64,000 bases of DNA, taken from NCBI GenBank assembly GCA_019426215.1, contig CM033391.1, positions 15,984,708 to 16,048,707 of the forward strand. The letters run 5' to 3'. Position numbers and translations under genes: made by a program. This stretch comes from Buddleja alternifolia (lineage: Eukaryota > Streptophyta > Magnoliopsida > Lamiales > Scrophulariaceae). The notes beneath the pieces were generated by a model. It was given only the letters and a program-made list of their open reading frames with translations. It did no database searches and had not been told where the DNA came from. Below are positions 45,912-56,882 of the stretch, one piece after another (position 1 is the stretch's first letter; each line of letters opens with the position of its first letter).

Positions 45912-47250
45912 TTATTTCTTGGTTTTTCCTCGGGAAGATTCTTCCTGTAATTTCTCCATGATATGATCAAAATTGTCTTCTATGGAAACATCATCAGGAT
46001 CCTGGACGTCTTGGAAATTCATTAAATCTTCATTATTATTTTTACTTGCAGAGGCCATAGAAGTATCACTTCTGTCCTCTTCTTCTAAGTCTTCCATCAA
46101 TTTCTTCTTCATATTATTGAGATATTGTTCAATCATTTGGACCTTTAAGCTTGTTCCGGCTGCTTTCTTGATTTGTTGAGAAATATCTAAAATATTAGGA
46201 GCCTACATCTGCTTCTGTTTCTTTTCATAAAGATTTTTATACAACTTGATTTTGTCATTAATTTTTTAGATAGTATCTTGACAATTCAAGGAATTATCCT
46301 CAGGATTTTTTAACAGCATTTTGTTCCAAAATTTGGTATATGATACCTTTGTTATGGCTGAGATATGATTCTCAGTATATTCCACTTTGGGACACCATTT
46401 CCAAATCCATGGGATTGAAAATTCAATAAAGAAGTGAAATGTTTCTATTCTTTCTGGTTTATGAGACTGAGAAATTTCTAAAAAGTTTTGGAGAATATTG
46501 TTTCAATTCCTGGAATAATCCTATAAGGATGTCTGGCAGAATTTCTGCTTTAGGACCATAAAAAATCCACCAATTTAGAAACCAATTTGGTATGGGATAG
46601 TTATAAACTTCCCCACATATTTTAACGAACCAAGTATGACTATGACCGGGATTTTCATATAAGAAAACTTTTTCAAATGCTTCAACATAATCCCAATAAT
46701 TATATTTAATGGGAGTATTGTTGAAATAGAATTGTTTTTCTTTGAATGGAGATATTCCCCACTCTTCTATGGATATAATCCTTTTAATTATTATTTTGGA
46801 GAAGTTATAAACTTCTTTATTGGAACCATAATGGTTTATTTCACAAAACCCTCCATCTTGGAGAATATTTTCATAATATTGTAAGAATTTATAACTTCCA
46901 AAAGTATCACTATTAGTGTTAAAATATCTTTTCACCAATTCCAAGGGCTTATTATCCCTTGTTAAATCATTTTCAGTAATAAAGAGTATTACTCTTTTTT
47001 TATGGACATCTGCTTCATCATCTTCATTCCCTACAATTTTTTAGTATGAGGGAGAAGCTTGGGTATGACCCTCTTTTTGTTTCTTGAATTCAAGAAATTC
47101 CTTATATAAAGGATCTTGCTCTGATGATAAATCAGATGCTATTAGTATTCTTCTTCCATGTTGAGTCAGAATATTATTCTGACCTTTGTCTCGATTACCT
47201 CTTCCTCTATAAGAGGAGAGTCCTCTTCCTTGAGCTTGCATTCCTGACAT
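45912..47250 (-). pseudogene. Pararetrovirus-like downstream ORF, broken
   Basis: A frame starts at 47250 (an RG-rich N-terminus), meets an in-frame TAA at 47041-47043, and continues in the same frame through 46944-46459. That part is rich in aromatic residues with a motif GHSHTWFVKICGEVYNYPIP, which I recall from uncharacterised florendovirus-like proteins. Further stops and a frame change follow before an acidic C-terminal piece at 46136-45912. The function of this product is not known. It follows the polyprotein and a short intermediate frame on the same strand. Confidence 0.6.
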
Positions 47251-47264
47251 GTTAAAGGTCTTTT

Positions 47265-47645
47265 TTAACCAACAAGTCTATTTAACAAGCCATTTATAAA
47301 TTGTAGCTCCCATAATAAACATTGATTTTTGTGCTTTAGGGCACAATTTCTATATGTTAGGTGCTGCAATTGGAATTCAGGAGAATTTATTTCAGTTTCT
47401 CAATAATTAAAACTTTTCATAAGATAATGTCTTCTTATCTGGAGTCTTTTAATACTATTAGGTTGTCCATATATTTTAAGATAATAAGGATCATTGATTG
47501 GATCAGGAACCCCAATTCTTCCTAAATAACGACGATGATGAGGAAGAACATAATACACTGAACAACTATATAAATTGTGAACATATAATTTTGACATTGT
47601 TTGTCTAAAGGAGTATTCTAAAAATCTTGATTCTGCAAAATTCAT
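47265..47645 (-). pseudogene. Small pararetrovirus-like ORF overlapping the polyprotein stop
   Basis: The ATG (47645-47643) overlaps the polyprotein stop (47644-47642) as ATGA, a junction used by some pararetroviruses for coupled termination and reinitiation. The frame runs 81 codons to a TGA at 47400-47402 and then stays open to a TAA at 47265-47267. The sequence is basic and Tyr-rich with no domain that I recognise. Confidence 0.55.
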
Positions 47646-49915
47646 GATAAATATTCTCTAGTCAGAAAATCTGGAAGATTATTATCTTCTCCTTTTTTGA
47701 AAATTATTTCAAAATCAAAAGGAGCAAGATGTGTTTGTCATCTAGCAAACATTTGTTTAGAAACATCATGTTTAAAATCTTTTTGAAACATAAATTTAGC
47801 TACTTTACAGTCTGTTTTGATTACAAAATGTTGATTATATAAATCATCTTGGAATTTTAATATACATTTTACTATAGCAAGAATTTCTTTGGCTATTGTA
47901 GCATAATTCTTTTGACTATTATTCCATTTTCCAGAATGAAATCTAATAAGATTTTCTTGTTTTGTTATGAGATTAATTTGTTTTAAAATACCACCATAAC
48001 CAATTTCAGAAGCATCAGTTTCTACAATTTTTTCCCAATTTGGGTTAGCTATTAAACAAGGTAAAATTTTAACATTTGCTTTTATTTTCCTTACAGCATT
48101 AGTATGCTGTTTCGACCAAGGTTTTGGTTTCTTTTTTAATCTATCATATAAAATAGCTGTGTCTTCAGCAAGATTTTTATAATAGGCTGAAATATAATTC
48201 AGACTTCCTAAAAATCTTTGTAATTGAGTTTTATCTGTAATTTCATTAGGAAATTTAGAAGCAAAATCAATACTTCTATTTATAGGAATAATATTACCTT
48301 TCTCAATATTATGACCAAGAAATCTAACATTTGTTTGAAATAAAGACATTTTTGGTTTAGATATTACCAATCCATTTTGAATAATAATTTTTCTAAACAT
48401 ATCTAAATGTTTAAAATGAGATTCTATATCCTTTGAGAATACGAGAATATCATCAATATATACTATAATAAATTCACTGCAAGGAGTAAAAATATCATTC
48501 ATTATTTTCTGAAATTCGGAAGGAGCATTCTTTAGACCAAAAGGCATAACATTCCATTCATAATGTCCTATAGGAACATTAAAAACAATTTTATATCTAT
48601 CAGATTTATTAATCTGAATTTGCCAATATCTTGATTTCAAATCAAATTTAGAAAATATTATGGCATTATACAATCTATCCAACAAATCTTTTTTATTAGG
48701 AATTGGGTGTCTTATCCATTTTAGGACTTTATTAAGGGGTTTATAATTTATTACTAGTCTAAGGACTCCTCTTTCCTGTTCACTATGTTTATTAACATAG
48801 AATGTAGTGCATGATCATGGAGATTGAGACGGACATATTAATTTTTTACTAAGCAATGATTCAATTTCTTTTTTACATAATTCTAAATATTCAGAATTCA
48901 TTTGACAAGGTCTAGCTTTAGTAGGAATATTTTTTTCATCAAAATCATTTTCATAAGGAAGATCAACAATATATTTCTTTCTATCCCAAAAAGCATTAGG
49001 ATGATCATTACAAATTTCTAAGCAAAATTTATTATGAAGGAATTTGATTTTATCCTGTAATTTAGGATTTTGAAGTTTCTCTTCAATAGTTAAAATATTA
49101 ACTTCATTTTTAAGAAAATTTAATTGATTTTCTTTAGCTTTGATATGTTCATACGTTCCATGTAAAACTTTTGTAAAAGGTTTTGTTATAAATTTCAAAT
49201 GTATAGGCTTATTATTATAAGTACCTATAATTCCTTCTTTATTTACAGTTATAAAAGGATAAATTTTTGTGATAAAAGGAGAACCCAGTATAATTTGATT
49301 TGAAATGTTTTTAACAAGTAAAAAACTTGTAGGAATACAATTTTTATCAATACAAACAAAAGCTTTTGGAAGCTTAAAACTGATATCTAGTTTTTGTCCT
49401 CCAGCGTGGGATAAAGAATGAGTTGTCTTTTGAAAATATCTAGTAGAAATGAATCTTTCCTGAATAACATTCAAATCTGTCCCACTGTCAATTAAAGCAA
49501 TAAATTCTTTTGAGAAATAATTATCTATTAAAAGAGTAATTTTTACAGTCCATTTTTGAGAAATTATTTGCTCAAGAGTATTTAGAAAATTATCATTTGG
49601 AAATTCAAAATTATTCATATTAACTATATGTTCCTCTTGATGAAGAGAATTTGTTTCAGAATTAAGTTCTAATTTTGCAATTCTATTATCAAGCATTTTA
49701 TTTTCTTGTTTTAAGGAATCAATTTCCTTTCTTAAATGATTCATTTCTATTAGAATATCATTTTAGGATGCAGGAGTTGTAACAACTTGTCTTTCTTTGA
49801 GAATTTTATATACCTCAGACATAGAATATGGTTCAGGAGAAGTTATAGCTTCTTCTCTCATATGTCTAGTATCACTAGAAGTACTGAGAGTATTGTCTAT
49901 TTGATCAATTATTTT
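47642..49915 (-). pseudogene. Pararetrovirus polyprotein, protease to RNase H, with three in-frame stops
   Basis: One reading frame of about 757 codons runs from the SIRE-like insertion point to a stop at 47644-47642, with in-frame stops at 49763-49765 (TAA), 48815-48817 (TGA) and 47738-47740 (TGA) and no frameshift. Domains in order: a short coiled coil (49744-49660), an aspartic protease with an active-site DSGTD motif (near 49486), reverse transcriptase with YIDDIL (near 48460) and RNase H (near 48040-47740). There is no integrase. The reading frame is unusually well kept for an old viral insertion. It is not translatable as one protein in its present form. Confidence 0.85.
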
Positions 49916-51699
49916 TGTTGGTCCCAAGTGGTATACGAAAGGGTCTAGAAGGGGGGGGGGGGGTTGAATAGACCCTGAAGTCTTTTTCGACTTCTTAAAA
50001 ATTCGTATCACTTTGAAGTATTTGAACGCTTGACAGGTTTAAGCGCTGGATGTGACGCTTGAGAAACGTTAACTTAGACTCGGTGATTTCAACGCTTACC
50101 AAAGTAGGGCAGAGTTTAGTCACTAAATCAGAGTTAGCACAGCGGAAGTATTTTATAGCTTAGCGTTCGGTTAATTAATCGAAAGTGGTCGCTTGGTTGT
50201 TTTAAGACTTTATCAGAATGTATGCAGTATGAATAGTAAAGCAGTAAGACAATGAATGCTTAAAGAGGTAAATGACACAAGATATTTGTAAGGTTCACTG
50301 GGTGATGTAATCCCAGCTACGTCCTTCTTCTCCTTTTATCAGGGAGGTTTTTCCACTATGATGATTATCGAAGAGTCACACAGAGACTTCTACAAGATAG
50401 AGGGAGATTGGATATGATCTTGGAACTCCTTGGTCACACAGATTTCAGCTCCACTAAAGATCTTCTATCCCCTTGCTTCTTTCACTCAGAAATGGTGCAA
50501 GTTACTCTTGATCTCGGAATTCCTTGGTCACACAGATTTCAGCTCCAATAGAGATCAACTTCAACAAGCTTCTTTTACACAAAAATATTGCTTGCAAGTC
50601 AACCAGCTTTCTCACTCAGATGAAAGGTGTTGATGGTTTTGGTCACGGGTTTGTTTGTTTTTGGAAAGTTCAAACAACTTGGGGATATCTCAATGGTAGT
50701 ATAGGTTCTTCTTAAAAAGAGATTTGAGATATGGGTGACTGTCTCTGGAATATTTGTGAAAAGCTTATATGGATATTTGGCTATGATTTTTAGTAAGCTT
50801 TTCTTTCAACAAGGTAGGTATTTTTTGTGTGTGTCACTTTTGCGTCAGTTTACTTGTTTGTTGAAAGAGCTATTTATAAGGTATTGGTGGTTTTTGTCCG
50901 TTTGACTCGGTTGGAGTCTCGTTTCCCCAAACATTCCTTGAGTTCAGACATTTCTAACTTTGGGTATATTTAATTGGTTAGGCATGGTCTTGGTTTCATA
51001 AATCTGACAGTCTAGGTCAAAGATATGGCTTGCCCATAAGTTATAGTGCTTATATTTTAATAGCACTTATCCGACTTTTAATGCATCTTGTCTTATTTCC
51101 GTTGGAAATAATTCGTCCGTTTGATTCATGCATTTTTCTAAGTCTTTGGATGGTTTTGGGTCTGAATTCTTTTTCAGGTTACGTTCTTTGTAGGTTGTGT
51201 TGGTTTAACCTTTTTGGACGCTTGCTGAAGAGAATAGTTATTCTCGTGTATTGGACAGACGCTTGGACTGATCCTGACTTTCCTTTTTTTTTTTTTTATT
51301 TCAGACGCTTACTCTTCAATCTTGTCTTGATGGTCTCACTGAGAATTCCGTCATTTCACTTGATGTTGAGTATTCGGCCTGAGTTATCCATTCGTAGTTT
51401 GAGCACTGGGATAATCCCTAAAGCGTTTGACGGACGCTTCAAGATATCTTTATCCATTGTAGCTTTAGACGCTTGATCTTCACCTTCATCACTTGGTAGA
51501 CTCACCCAGAATTTTCCTAAGTGTTTTAGTGTCACATACTTAGTCTAAGGAATTCTACAAAGATAAATACTATAAGCCTAAGATAAATAAGCTTTCAGGT
51601 ACTTATACATAACATTCTATGAAAGCTTTTACACTTTTCGGAGTCTAACAGAAAGTCCTATTTGTCATCATCAAAACATCTAATATGAAATTCCTAACA
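49916..51699 (-). repeat. SIRE-like 3' LTR
   Basis: 1784 bp. It has a TATA box (TATAAATAG on the minus strand) at 50878-50870, a 13-base G run near the outer end and a 14-base T run at about 51284-51297. Open frames inside it (for example 51030-51476) are repeated exactly in the other LTR and are not genes. Confidence 0.95.
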
Positions 51700-51718
51700 A
51701 TTTCCCCCTTTTTGATGA
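51700..51718 (-). other. SIRE-like polypurine tract
   Basis: The minus strand reads ATCATCAAAAAGGGGGAAAT immediately before the 3' LTR start TGTTAGGAATT. The truncated copy at 41980 has the same tract. Confidence 0.85.
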
Positions 51719-51881
51719 TGGCAATACTTATTTGGTTCAAGCGTTAGATACCTGAAGGTTAGCGTAAGTTAGTAAGTTAGTTTGAGCTTTAACGAGATGT
51801 TTCAGCTGTAAAATGCATTTTATATATATATTTCACAGTACAGGCATTTTACAACAAAAAAGAGAGAGACACAAGTAAAAG

Positions 51882-53339
51882 TTAAGATCGTGGCTTGATC
51901 TTGTATCTCTTAGTCATTTCAGCACGGATTGCTTCAGTTATCTGATCTTCTAACGTCATCATTGCAGCATGATCTTTACTGATTATGTGGTTGTTTTCTT
52001 GAACTTGTCGTGCCTTAAAGGCAATGAAGTGTTTATCCCATTCCTCTGGACTGATGCCTATGTATCGTAGGCAAATTCTGAAGGTTTGGTCGAAGTCAGA
52101 CATTTTTCTTTCTAAGGCTAATACTGCTGGATCAGTTGGTTCTGGAATTGATGCTCTGAGAAGAGGAATGTCAAACTGTTCAAGCAGTGCTCTTGAAGGC
52201 AATGGAAGAGTTGGATAGAGCACTCTGGGAGTTTCTTTCTTATTGGACGCTTCAACCGATGTGGTTACCCAAGAGGGATAGGGATACCTTGGTTCTGCAC
52301 TCAGTGCGAGAGAAGTATCAATGTGTTGACGCTTGGATGGTGGAGGAGGAACTTGATCTTTAGATGTTGACGATTTCCTCTTTTCTCCCTTCTTTTCCCC
52401 CTTATTGCCATCATCAGTCTGTATGAAATGCTGAGTAAGAAGACTGACTTGAGCAGCAATCTGAGCGACAGAGGCCTCAAGAGTGGTTAGACGCTGGTCG
52501 AAATGTTCTTTCATGACCAGGAGTTGAGCTTGATTAGCGTCTGTGAGAGAGGTCTCGAGAGCCGTGAACCGGTCGTGTAGATCATTGGTTAAAGCCACAT
52601 GACTTGCCTGAGTAGCTGTAGATAGTTGTTGTATTTGAGTGAGGCATTCAGTCATGGACGGTTGAGCGTGGGGAAGTGCAGGGCGGACTTGAGGCTTAAA
52701 ACGAGATGTGTGTTTGAGAGATTCAATAGGTACTTGATTAGTTGGATCAAATACTGTTCCTCGAAGCTCTGGAGCAGTGTTGGACTCGGTGGATGCAGTA
52801 GAGTCGGATTCAGTTGGACTGGGAGAATGAGGCGCTTGAGGTAACTCTAATAAGCGCTCAGGAGCAAGTAACAGTTCAGCTGGTGCTGCAGGAAATTCTG
52901 ATTCTATTCGGCTAAAGTCCGTAAACCGAAAGTCCAAGCTGGCAAACGGTTCATCTGCATATGGATACGTAGCAGTCTGCAGGAGTTCATTCAAATGTAG
53001 AGTGGGGAGATAAGTACCTTGAATGAACGTTCTGATAGGACTATCCAGTGCCCTGATATACAGTGGCCCGAGGATATCCAGCACATGAGTGGGAAAGAGT
53101 TTGGAGGGCGCTTTGCAGATGGAGAATAAGGCATCTGGGCAATAGTGTTGTGAGAAGCCAATTAGCCGATCTGTTGGGAGAGTCTTCGGTTTCCGAGAGT
53201 CGGGAACGCGGAGCCGGTAATACTCTTCCAAGTATGGGTAGATGGCTGAAGCAAGCGCTTGAGATCTTTCTAGCAGCGATAAACCAAAATCATAGTGACT
53301 GGAGACTTCTTGTCGAATAGACGGAAGAAGTGGATATCC
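51882..53339 (-). pseudogene. Distal part of the SIRE-like third frame (coiled-coil protein)
   Basis: It lies in the same reading frame as the upstream 816-codon part, separated only by a TGA at 53340-53342; the frame is open from that stop to 51882 (about 485 codons), and the first Met is at 53231. Features: an N-terminal conserved-looking part (YPYLEEYYRLRVP), a Pro/Ser/Thr-rich linker, a coiled coil (around LHDRFTALETSLTDANQAQ to VAQIAAQVSLLTQ), and a basic cluster (KGEKKGEKRKSS) that could be a nuclear localisation signal. No hydrophobic membrane segment is visible. It is either dead sequence after a nonsense mutation, a readthrough extension, or expressed from its own start. I do not know its function. 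Confidence 0.6.
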
Positions 53340-55790
53340 TCAGAAGGGATTGAGCCGAGAGCCATTCCACTGTCGCAGATTTTCTGTGAAGATTTTGTCG
53401 AATAGGGAGACTGGAGGCATAATTGTCATCATGAGAGAGAAGTTGACTTCACAGTGGCTAGGGGTGAAGTTCAGACAGGACAGGGGAGAAGAACCGCTGG
53501 TGGACGCTTGATCAACAAAGCGTAGAGAAGAGTTGGCCAGTTTATGCAACGCTTGTCTTAAGCGGTGTTCAGGTTGATGGCGGATCAGAGGCAGCTTCAG
53601 AACAGGTCCAAGTCTATGTTGGCGCTGCGTCAGCATGTAGCGTGCAAATTTGGTCTTTTTATCATTAATCCCTATTCTGAACAGATGGGGAGTGCTAACC
53701 AAGTCTTCAAATTTATACGTGTCACCCATGTAAGCTTCAGCCCATTTTACCTCAGTCATGCAGTACTCAGTTCCTGCATTAAGTATAGCACGAAATCCTT
53801 GGTGATGAATATCACAGATGGACTCAAAACGATACCTGTCGGGTTGGTAGTTAGCGTTCCAGACGCAGTCAAAATAGGCATCGGCTTCTAGTTGAATCAT
53901 CTCGGTCAGGGATGCTGGACGCTCACCGGCATGTACTCCTTTATTCTTCCACAGGAGGAGAGGATTAGCTGAGCGCTTGTTTTCCTCGCTTTTGACCAGT
54001 GTTAGAGAGTGAGAATAGCCTTCTCTGTTTAGTAGCTCTTCCGTTGGGTTCAGAAGCTGATCCTGACGCTCATAGACTCTGATGTTGTAGTCGCGGAGAG
54101 CGAAGCCAGTGGGTTTGCTTGTCCCACAGTCCAGATAATAAGCTAAGTCAACATCAGCTCTAGGAGTCGTGCCTCCTTGCCGCTGTGCTTGGAGAGTGAC
54201 GGAAGCCGGGATGTGTGTGGGAGTCTTCCCGAGTTCAAGCGCTGTGTAGTAAGCTTCATCAGCTGGGGTGGAGGCTGTATTAAAGAGAGTGTTGCGTACA
54301 GCCAGATCAAACTTTATGAGCTTGGCGATATCATTTTCGGCATTGATAAGACTTTCTTCATTGTAACCTGCAGGTATGAAGTTCTCTGCGGGCGCTGGAG
54401 GCAAATAATCGACTGAGTGATCGATAGTCTTTGAGGGATCCAGCTTGAAGAAATGTCGATGGATCACAACGTCGTTAGCATCGCTCTGACCTTCTGAGCG
54501 TGCCTCTGTTGTACTAGGTAATGCAAGCAATGGTTGAGCCCTTGGGATTTCAGGTTCATCCGGCTCGAGATTTGTAGATTCGATGGCAGCTTCATGTGCG
54601 ATGGCCACAATTTGGGTCATATCAACATCCAGATGGACATCAACTGGTGTTTCGAAGGATGATATCGGGACAGCAGCTATGGCTTGATCTCTTTGTGTAG
54701 CCTCAGAAGAGATGGCAGCAGTTGGACGCTTACGCCTCTTGAAGATACGCTTCACATTTATACCTTCGGCGGGGAACGCTTGAGTCTGTGGAACTGCAGG
54801 TTCTTCAAAGTCAATATTTTTGAGAACCTTTTCCAGATCTTTCCGACTAATGAGGGGTATAGAATCCTCGTCATCTTCATCGCTTTTGATAGGTTGAGCC
54901 TTGGGCTTTCGAGGAGCCCGTTTCTTTGTGACAGTGGGACGCTTCACATTACGTTTGGCTTTTGCCTGATCTGGACGCTCAGCCTCCTCATCTGACGCTG
55001 CTCGGACAACTTGGCGCTCAGAGAGAGGCTTAGCAGCACCTCCAACTTTGGGTGGATTGAAAAGATTATTGATGATTCTTGGCCCATAGAACTTATGCTT
55101 GGCCACGGTGACTCCTGCTGAAGAGGTGCATTCTGCTCGGAAAAGTAGATCACTTAAAACTAGACCATAAGGTCTGTTTGAAGTGCGTAGACTGTCTCTG
55201 AACCTGCTGAATATATAGGCGCTCCAGTTGATTTTTATCTTGAGTAGGATGGCAGTCATCATCTGGAACTGGGTTGGGTTGATTTTGTCGAAGGTTCCCA
55301 CTCTGCATTCTATGTTTTTACTGCAGAAATCAGCCAAGACTCGATACCTGTTCACTATATCTTTCTTCTCAAAGTACGGTTTGTATGGAACATCATCGTA
55401 AGCGCTAATCTGAGTCCAGACTTCTTGAATTTGTTCTTCAGTGATAGTGTCTAAAGTGGCTCCAGCATTAGGTAGAGAGAAATTCTGGGCAATAGAGGCC
55501 GCAGAGAGAGTGAACGTCTTTGATTCCTTCTTGGAGACAGGAAACAAACAAGTGATGGAAGTCTCATCGTCAGACAGTCGAGCATTTCTCCAGAAAAATT
55601 CTAGTTCTTCAGGAAACATATACGAGTATTTCGTGAGAAATTTCTGAAGCCCAGCCTCTGCTACAGAATCCATTATTTCCGTTAAATCAATTTGGGGGTT
55701 TTCATAGAGAAACTTCCAATCAACTATAAGGCCTTCAGTGATCTTGACAATAACTTCAGCGGTTCCAGCAGTAGCTTTCTTGGGTGCCAT
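53340..55790 (-). CDS. SIRE-like third ORF (so-called envelope-like position), 816 aa
   Basis: The start is taken at the Met of MAPKKATAG (55790); an in-frame Met 39 codons upstream (55907) has a hydrophobic lead of unclear value. The N-terminal region (about residues 15-240, with LTEIMDSVAEAGLQKFL and INWSAYIFSRF) resembles, from memory, uncharacterised domains in retrotransposon proteins of asterids. Two basic clusters follow (KRPTVTKKRAPRKPK, KRIFKRRKRP), then an acidic linker and a second globular region with SLFDKIFTENLRQWNG near the end. I see no signal peptide at the MAPKK start and no transmembrane helix, so an envelope role is doubtful; nuclear localisation is more plausible. The frame ends at a TGA that may be a nonsense mutation, because it stays open for another 485 codons. 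Confidence 0.7.
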   Translation of the reverse strand: MAPKKATAGTAEVIVKITEGLIVDWKFLYENPQIDLTEIMDSVAEAGLQKFLTKYSYMFPEELEFFWRNARLSDDETSITCLFPVSKKESKTFTLSAASIAQNFSLPNAGATLDTITEEQIQEVWTQISAYDDVPYKPYFEKKDIVNRYRVLADFCSKNIECRVGTFDKINPTQFQMMTAILLKIKINWSAYIFSRFRDSLRTSNRPYGLVLSDLLFRAECTSSAGVTVAKHKFYGPRIINNLFNPPKVGGAAKPLSERQVVRAASDEEAERPDQAKAKRNVKRPTVTKKRAPRKPKAQPIKSDEDDEDSIPLISRKDLEKVLKNIDFEEPAVPQTQAFPAEGINVKRIFKRRKRPTAAISSEATQRDQAIAAVPISSFETPVDVHLDVDMTQIVAIAHEAAIESTNLEPDEPEIPRAQPLLALPSTTEARSEGQSDANDVVIHRHFFKLDPSKTIDHSVDYLPPAPAENFIPAGYNEESLINAENDIAKLIKFDLAVRNTLFNTASTPADEAYYTALELGKTPTHIPASVTLQAQRQGGTTPRADVDLAYYLDCGTSKPTGFALRDYNIRVYERQDQLLNPTEELLNREGYSHSLTLVKSEENKRSANPLLLWKNKGVHAGERPASLTEMIQLEADAYFDCVWNANYQPDRYRFESICDIHHQGFRAILNAGTEYCMTEVKWAEAYMGDTYKFEDLVSTPHLFRIGINDKKTKFARYMLTQRQHRLGPVLKLPLIRHQPEHRLRQALHKLANSSLRFVDQASTSGSSPLSCLNFTPSHCEVNFSLMMTIMPPVSLFDKIFTENLRQWNGSRLNPF

Positions 55791-55907
55791 TAGTGAGCAG
55801 TAGACAGAGATTACGAAGGAAAATTTTCGTTTTTGAAAAAGAGAGAGACTTGTTTTTGCACGAATGTAATAGAGTATAAGAGTGTTTGTGTTCTGCAGAA
55901 ACTTCAA

Positions 55908-56882
55908 TTTGAATGTTCGGTGTGTTTGAAGTTTGAGATGTTGACACGTGGAGGAATATAAATCTCAGCCATTAAAATATAACTGTGGACGTGAATTTAG
56001 ATTAAATAGGCACGGTTTCTTTTAGTAACTGCCACATATACTATTTTGAAGTCCGATTAAAAGTTTGAAACAGAGACTGAGAGTGATACGTGTGCCCATG
56101 AAAAGCGGATACGTTCTTTATGAAAACTGTTCGGGAATCATAATTTTGAACACTATTCAAATGCCCGCCAAAAATTTGTTAAAGCGTCCGGACCTATTCA
56201 GAATGACGCTTGAAACAATTTAGTGTTATGTGGACGCTTGAAAATCTTGAGAGTCTCTTTCAAGTAACATGTTGTGCTTTAGCGGTCATTGTAACATATA
56301 GAATTATTCCTTTCAGGGTGTATATGAGGACACAGTTTCCCAGTACTTATCATTAGGTCTTGGTAGTAGTGTTTTACTTTTGGTTTAAAATATTCAGCGC
56401 TGGTTGTATTCGTCTAAGATACATGGTAATTGTACTGACGCGTGTACATGTGCTGAACCATCTTTGAAAAACGTGATGAGTACCCATGGGTTTTCTTGAG
56501 CGAAGGGTGAGGAATGTCAAGTCAGCATTAATTGCATTGATTGACTAATCCACTTTCTCGTTTTAGCGTAGGGTAATGTACGCTTGCTTTTAAAAGGGTC
56601 TTTTTACTAACTGCTTTAGCCGGGAATAAAGCTAAGCGTTTAGTTTATTTTGAAAGAAGTGCAGACGCTAAGACAGATTTGTGTAATAAGCGTCAAAAAG
56701 GTTTTAAGTGTATGGTGCTAAGTGCGTATGACCGATGCAAGGGAAAACATTTTTGGTCATATTCACTTAGGTATAGTTAGCTCTTTTAAGGTTCCCCCTA
56801 TGTAGGTTCCCCATAAATTTCATAACATACAGTGAATTCCCCCTAAATTTCATGCCTAACAAAAGTATGATGTTTCGAATGA
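55908..56882 (-). other. Spacer between pol and third ORF of the SIRE-like element
   Basis: About 1 kb with no long frame on the minus strand. It carries many AAGCGT/ACGCTT-type motifs (for example near 56182, 56231, 56636, 56665 and 56690). It could hold a splice acceptor or internal promoter for the third frame, but none can be identified with confidence. Confidence 0.5.

Larger units (their letters stand above)
45360..49915 (-). mobile_element. Endogenous pararetrovirus (Caulimoviridae, florendovirus-like), 3' half
   Basis: On the minus strand, in order: polyprotein part with aspartic protease, reverse transcriptase and RNase H (49915-47642), two small downstream frames (47645-47265, 47250 to about 45912), then a non-coding region with TATA box and poly(A) signal. 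Viral reverse transcriptase with no integrase marks Caulimoviridae. The layout of a polyprotein ending at an ATGA overlap with a following frame fits florendoviruses as I recall them. The 5' part (movement protein and capsid region) is absent here; it should lie beyond the SIRE-like element that cuts the polyprotein at 49915, outside the window. All frames are broken, so this is an old, inactive copy. Confidence 0.85.

Noticed and set aside
51030..51476. 148-codon + strand frame, repeated at 63580-63933
   Set aside because: It lies wholly within the SIRE-like LTRs, antisense to the element, and exists only because the LTRs are identical.
53565..54995. Several + strand frames of 70-110 codons
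   Set aside because: Antisense shadows of the SIRE-like third ORF.
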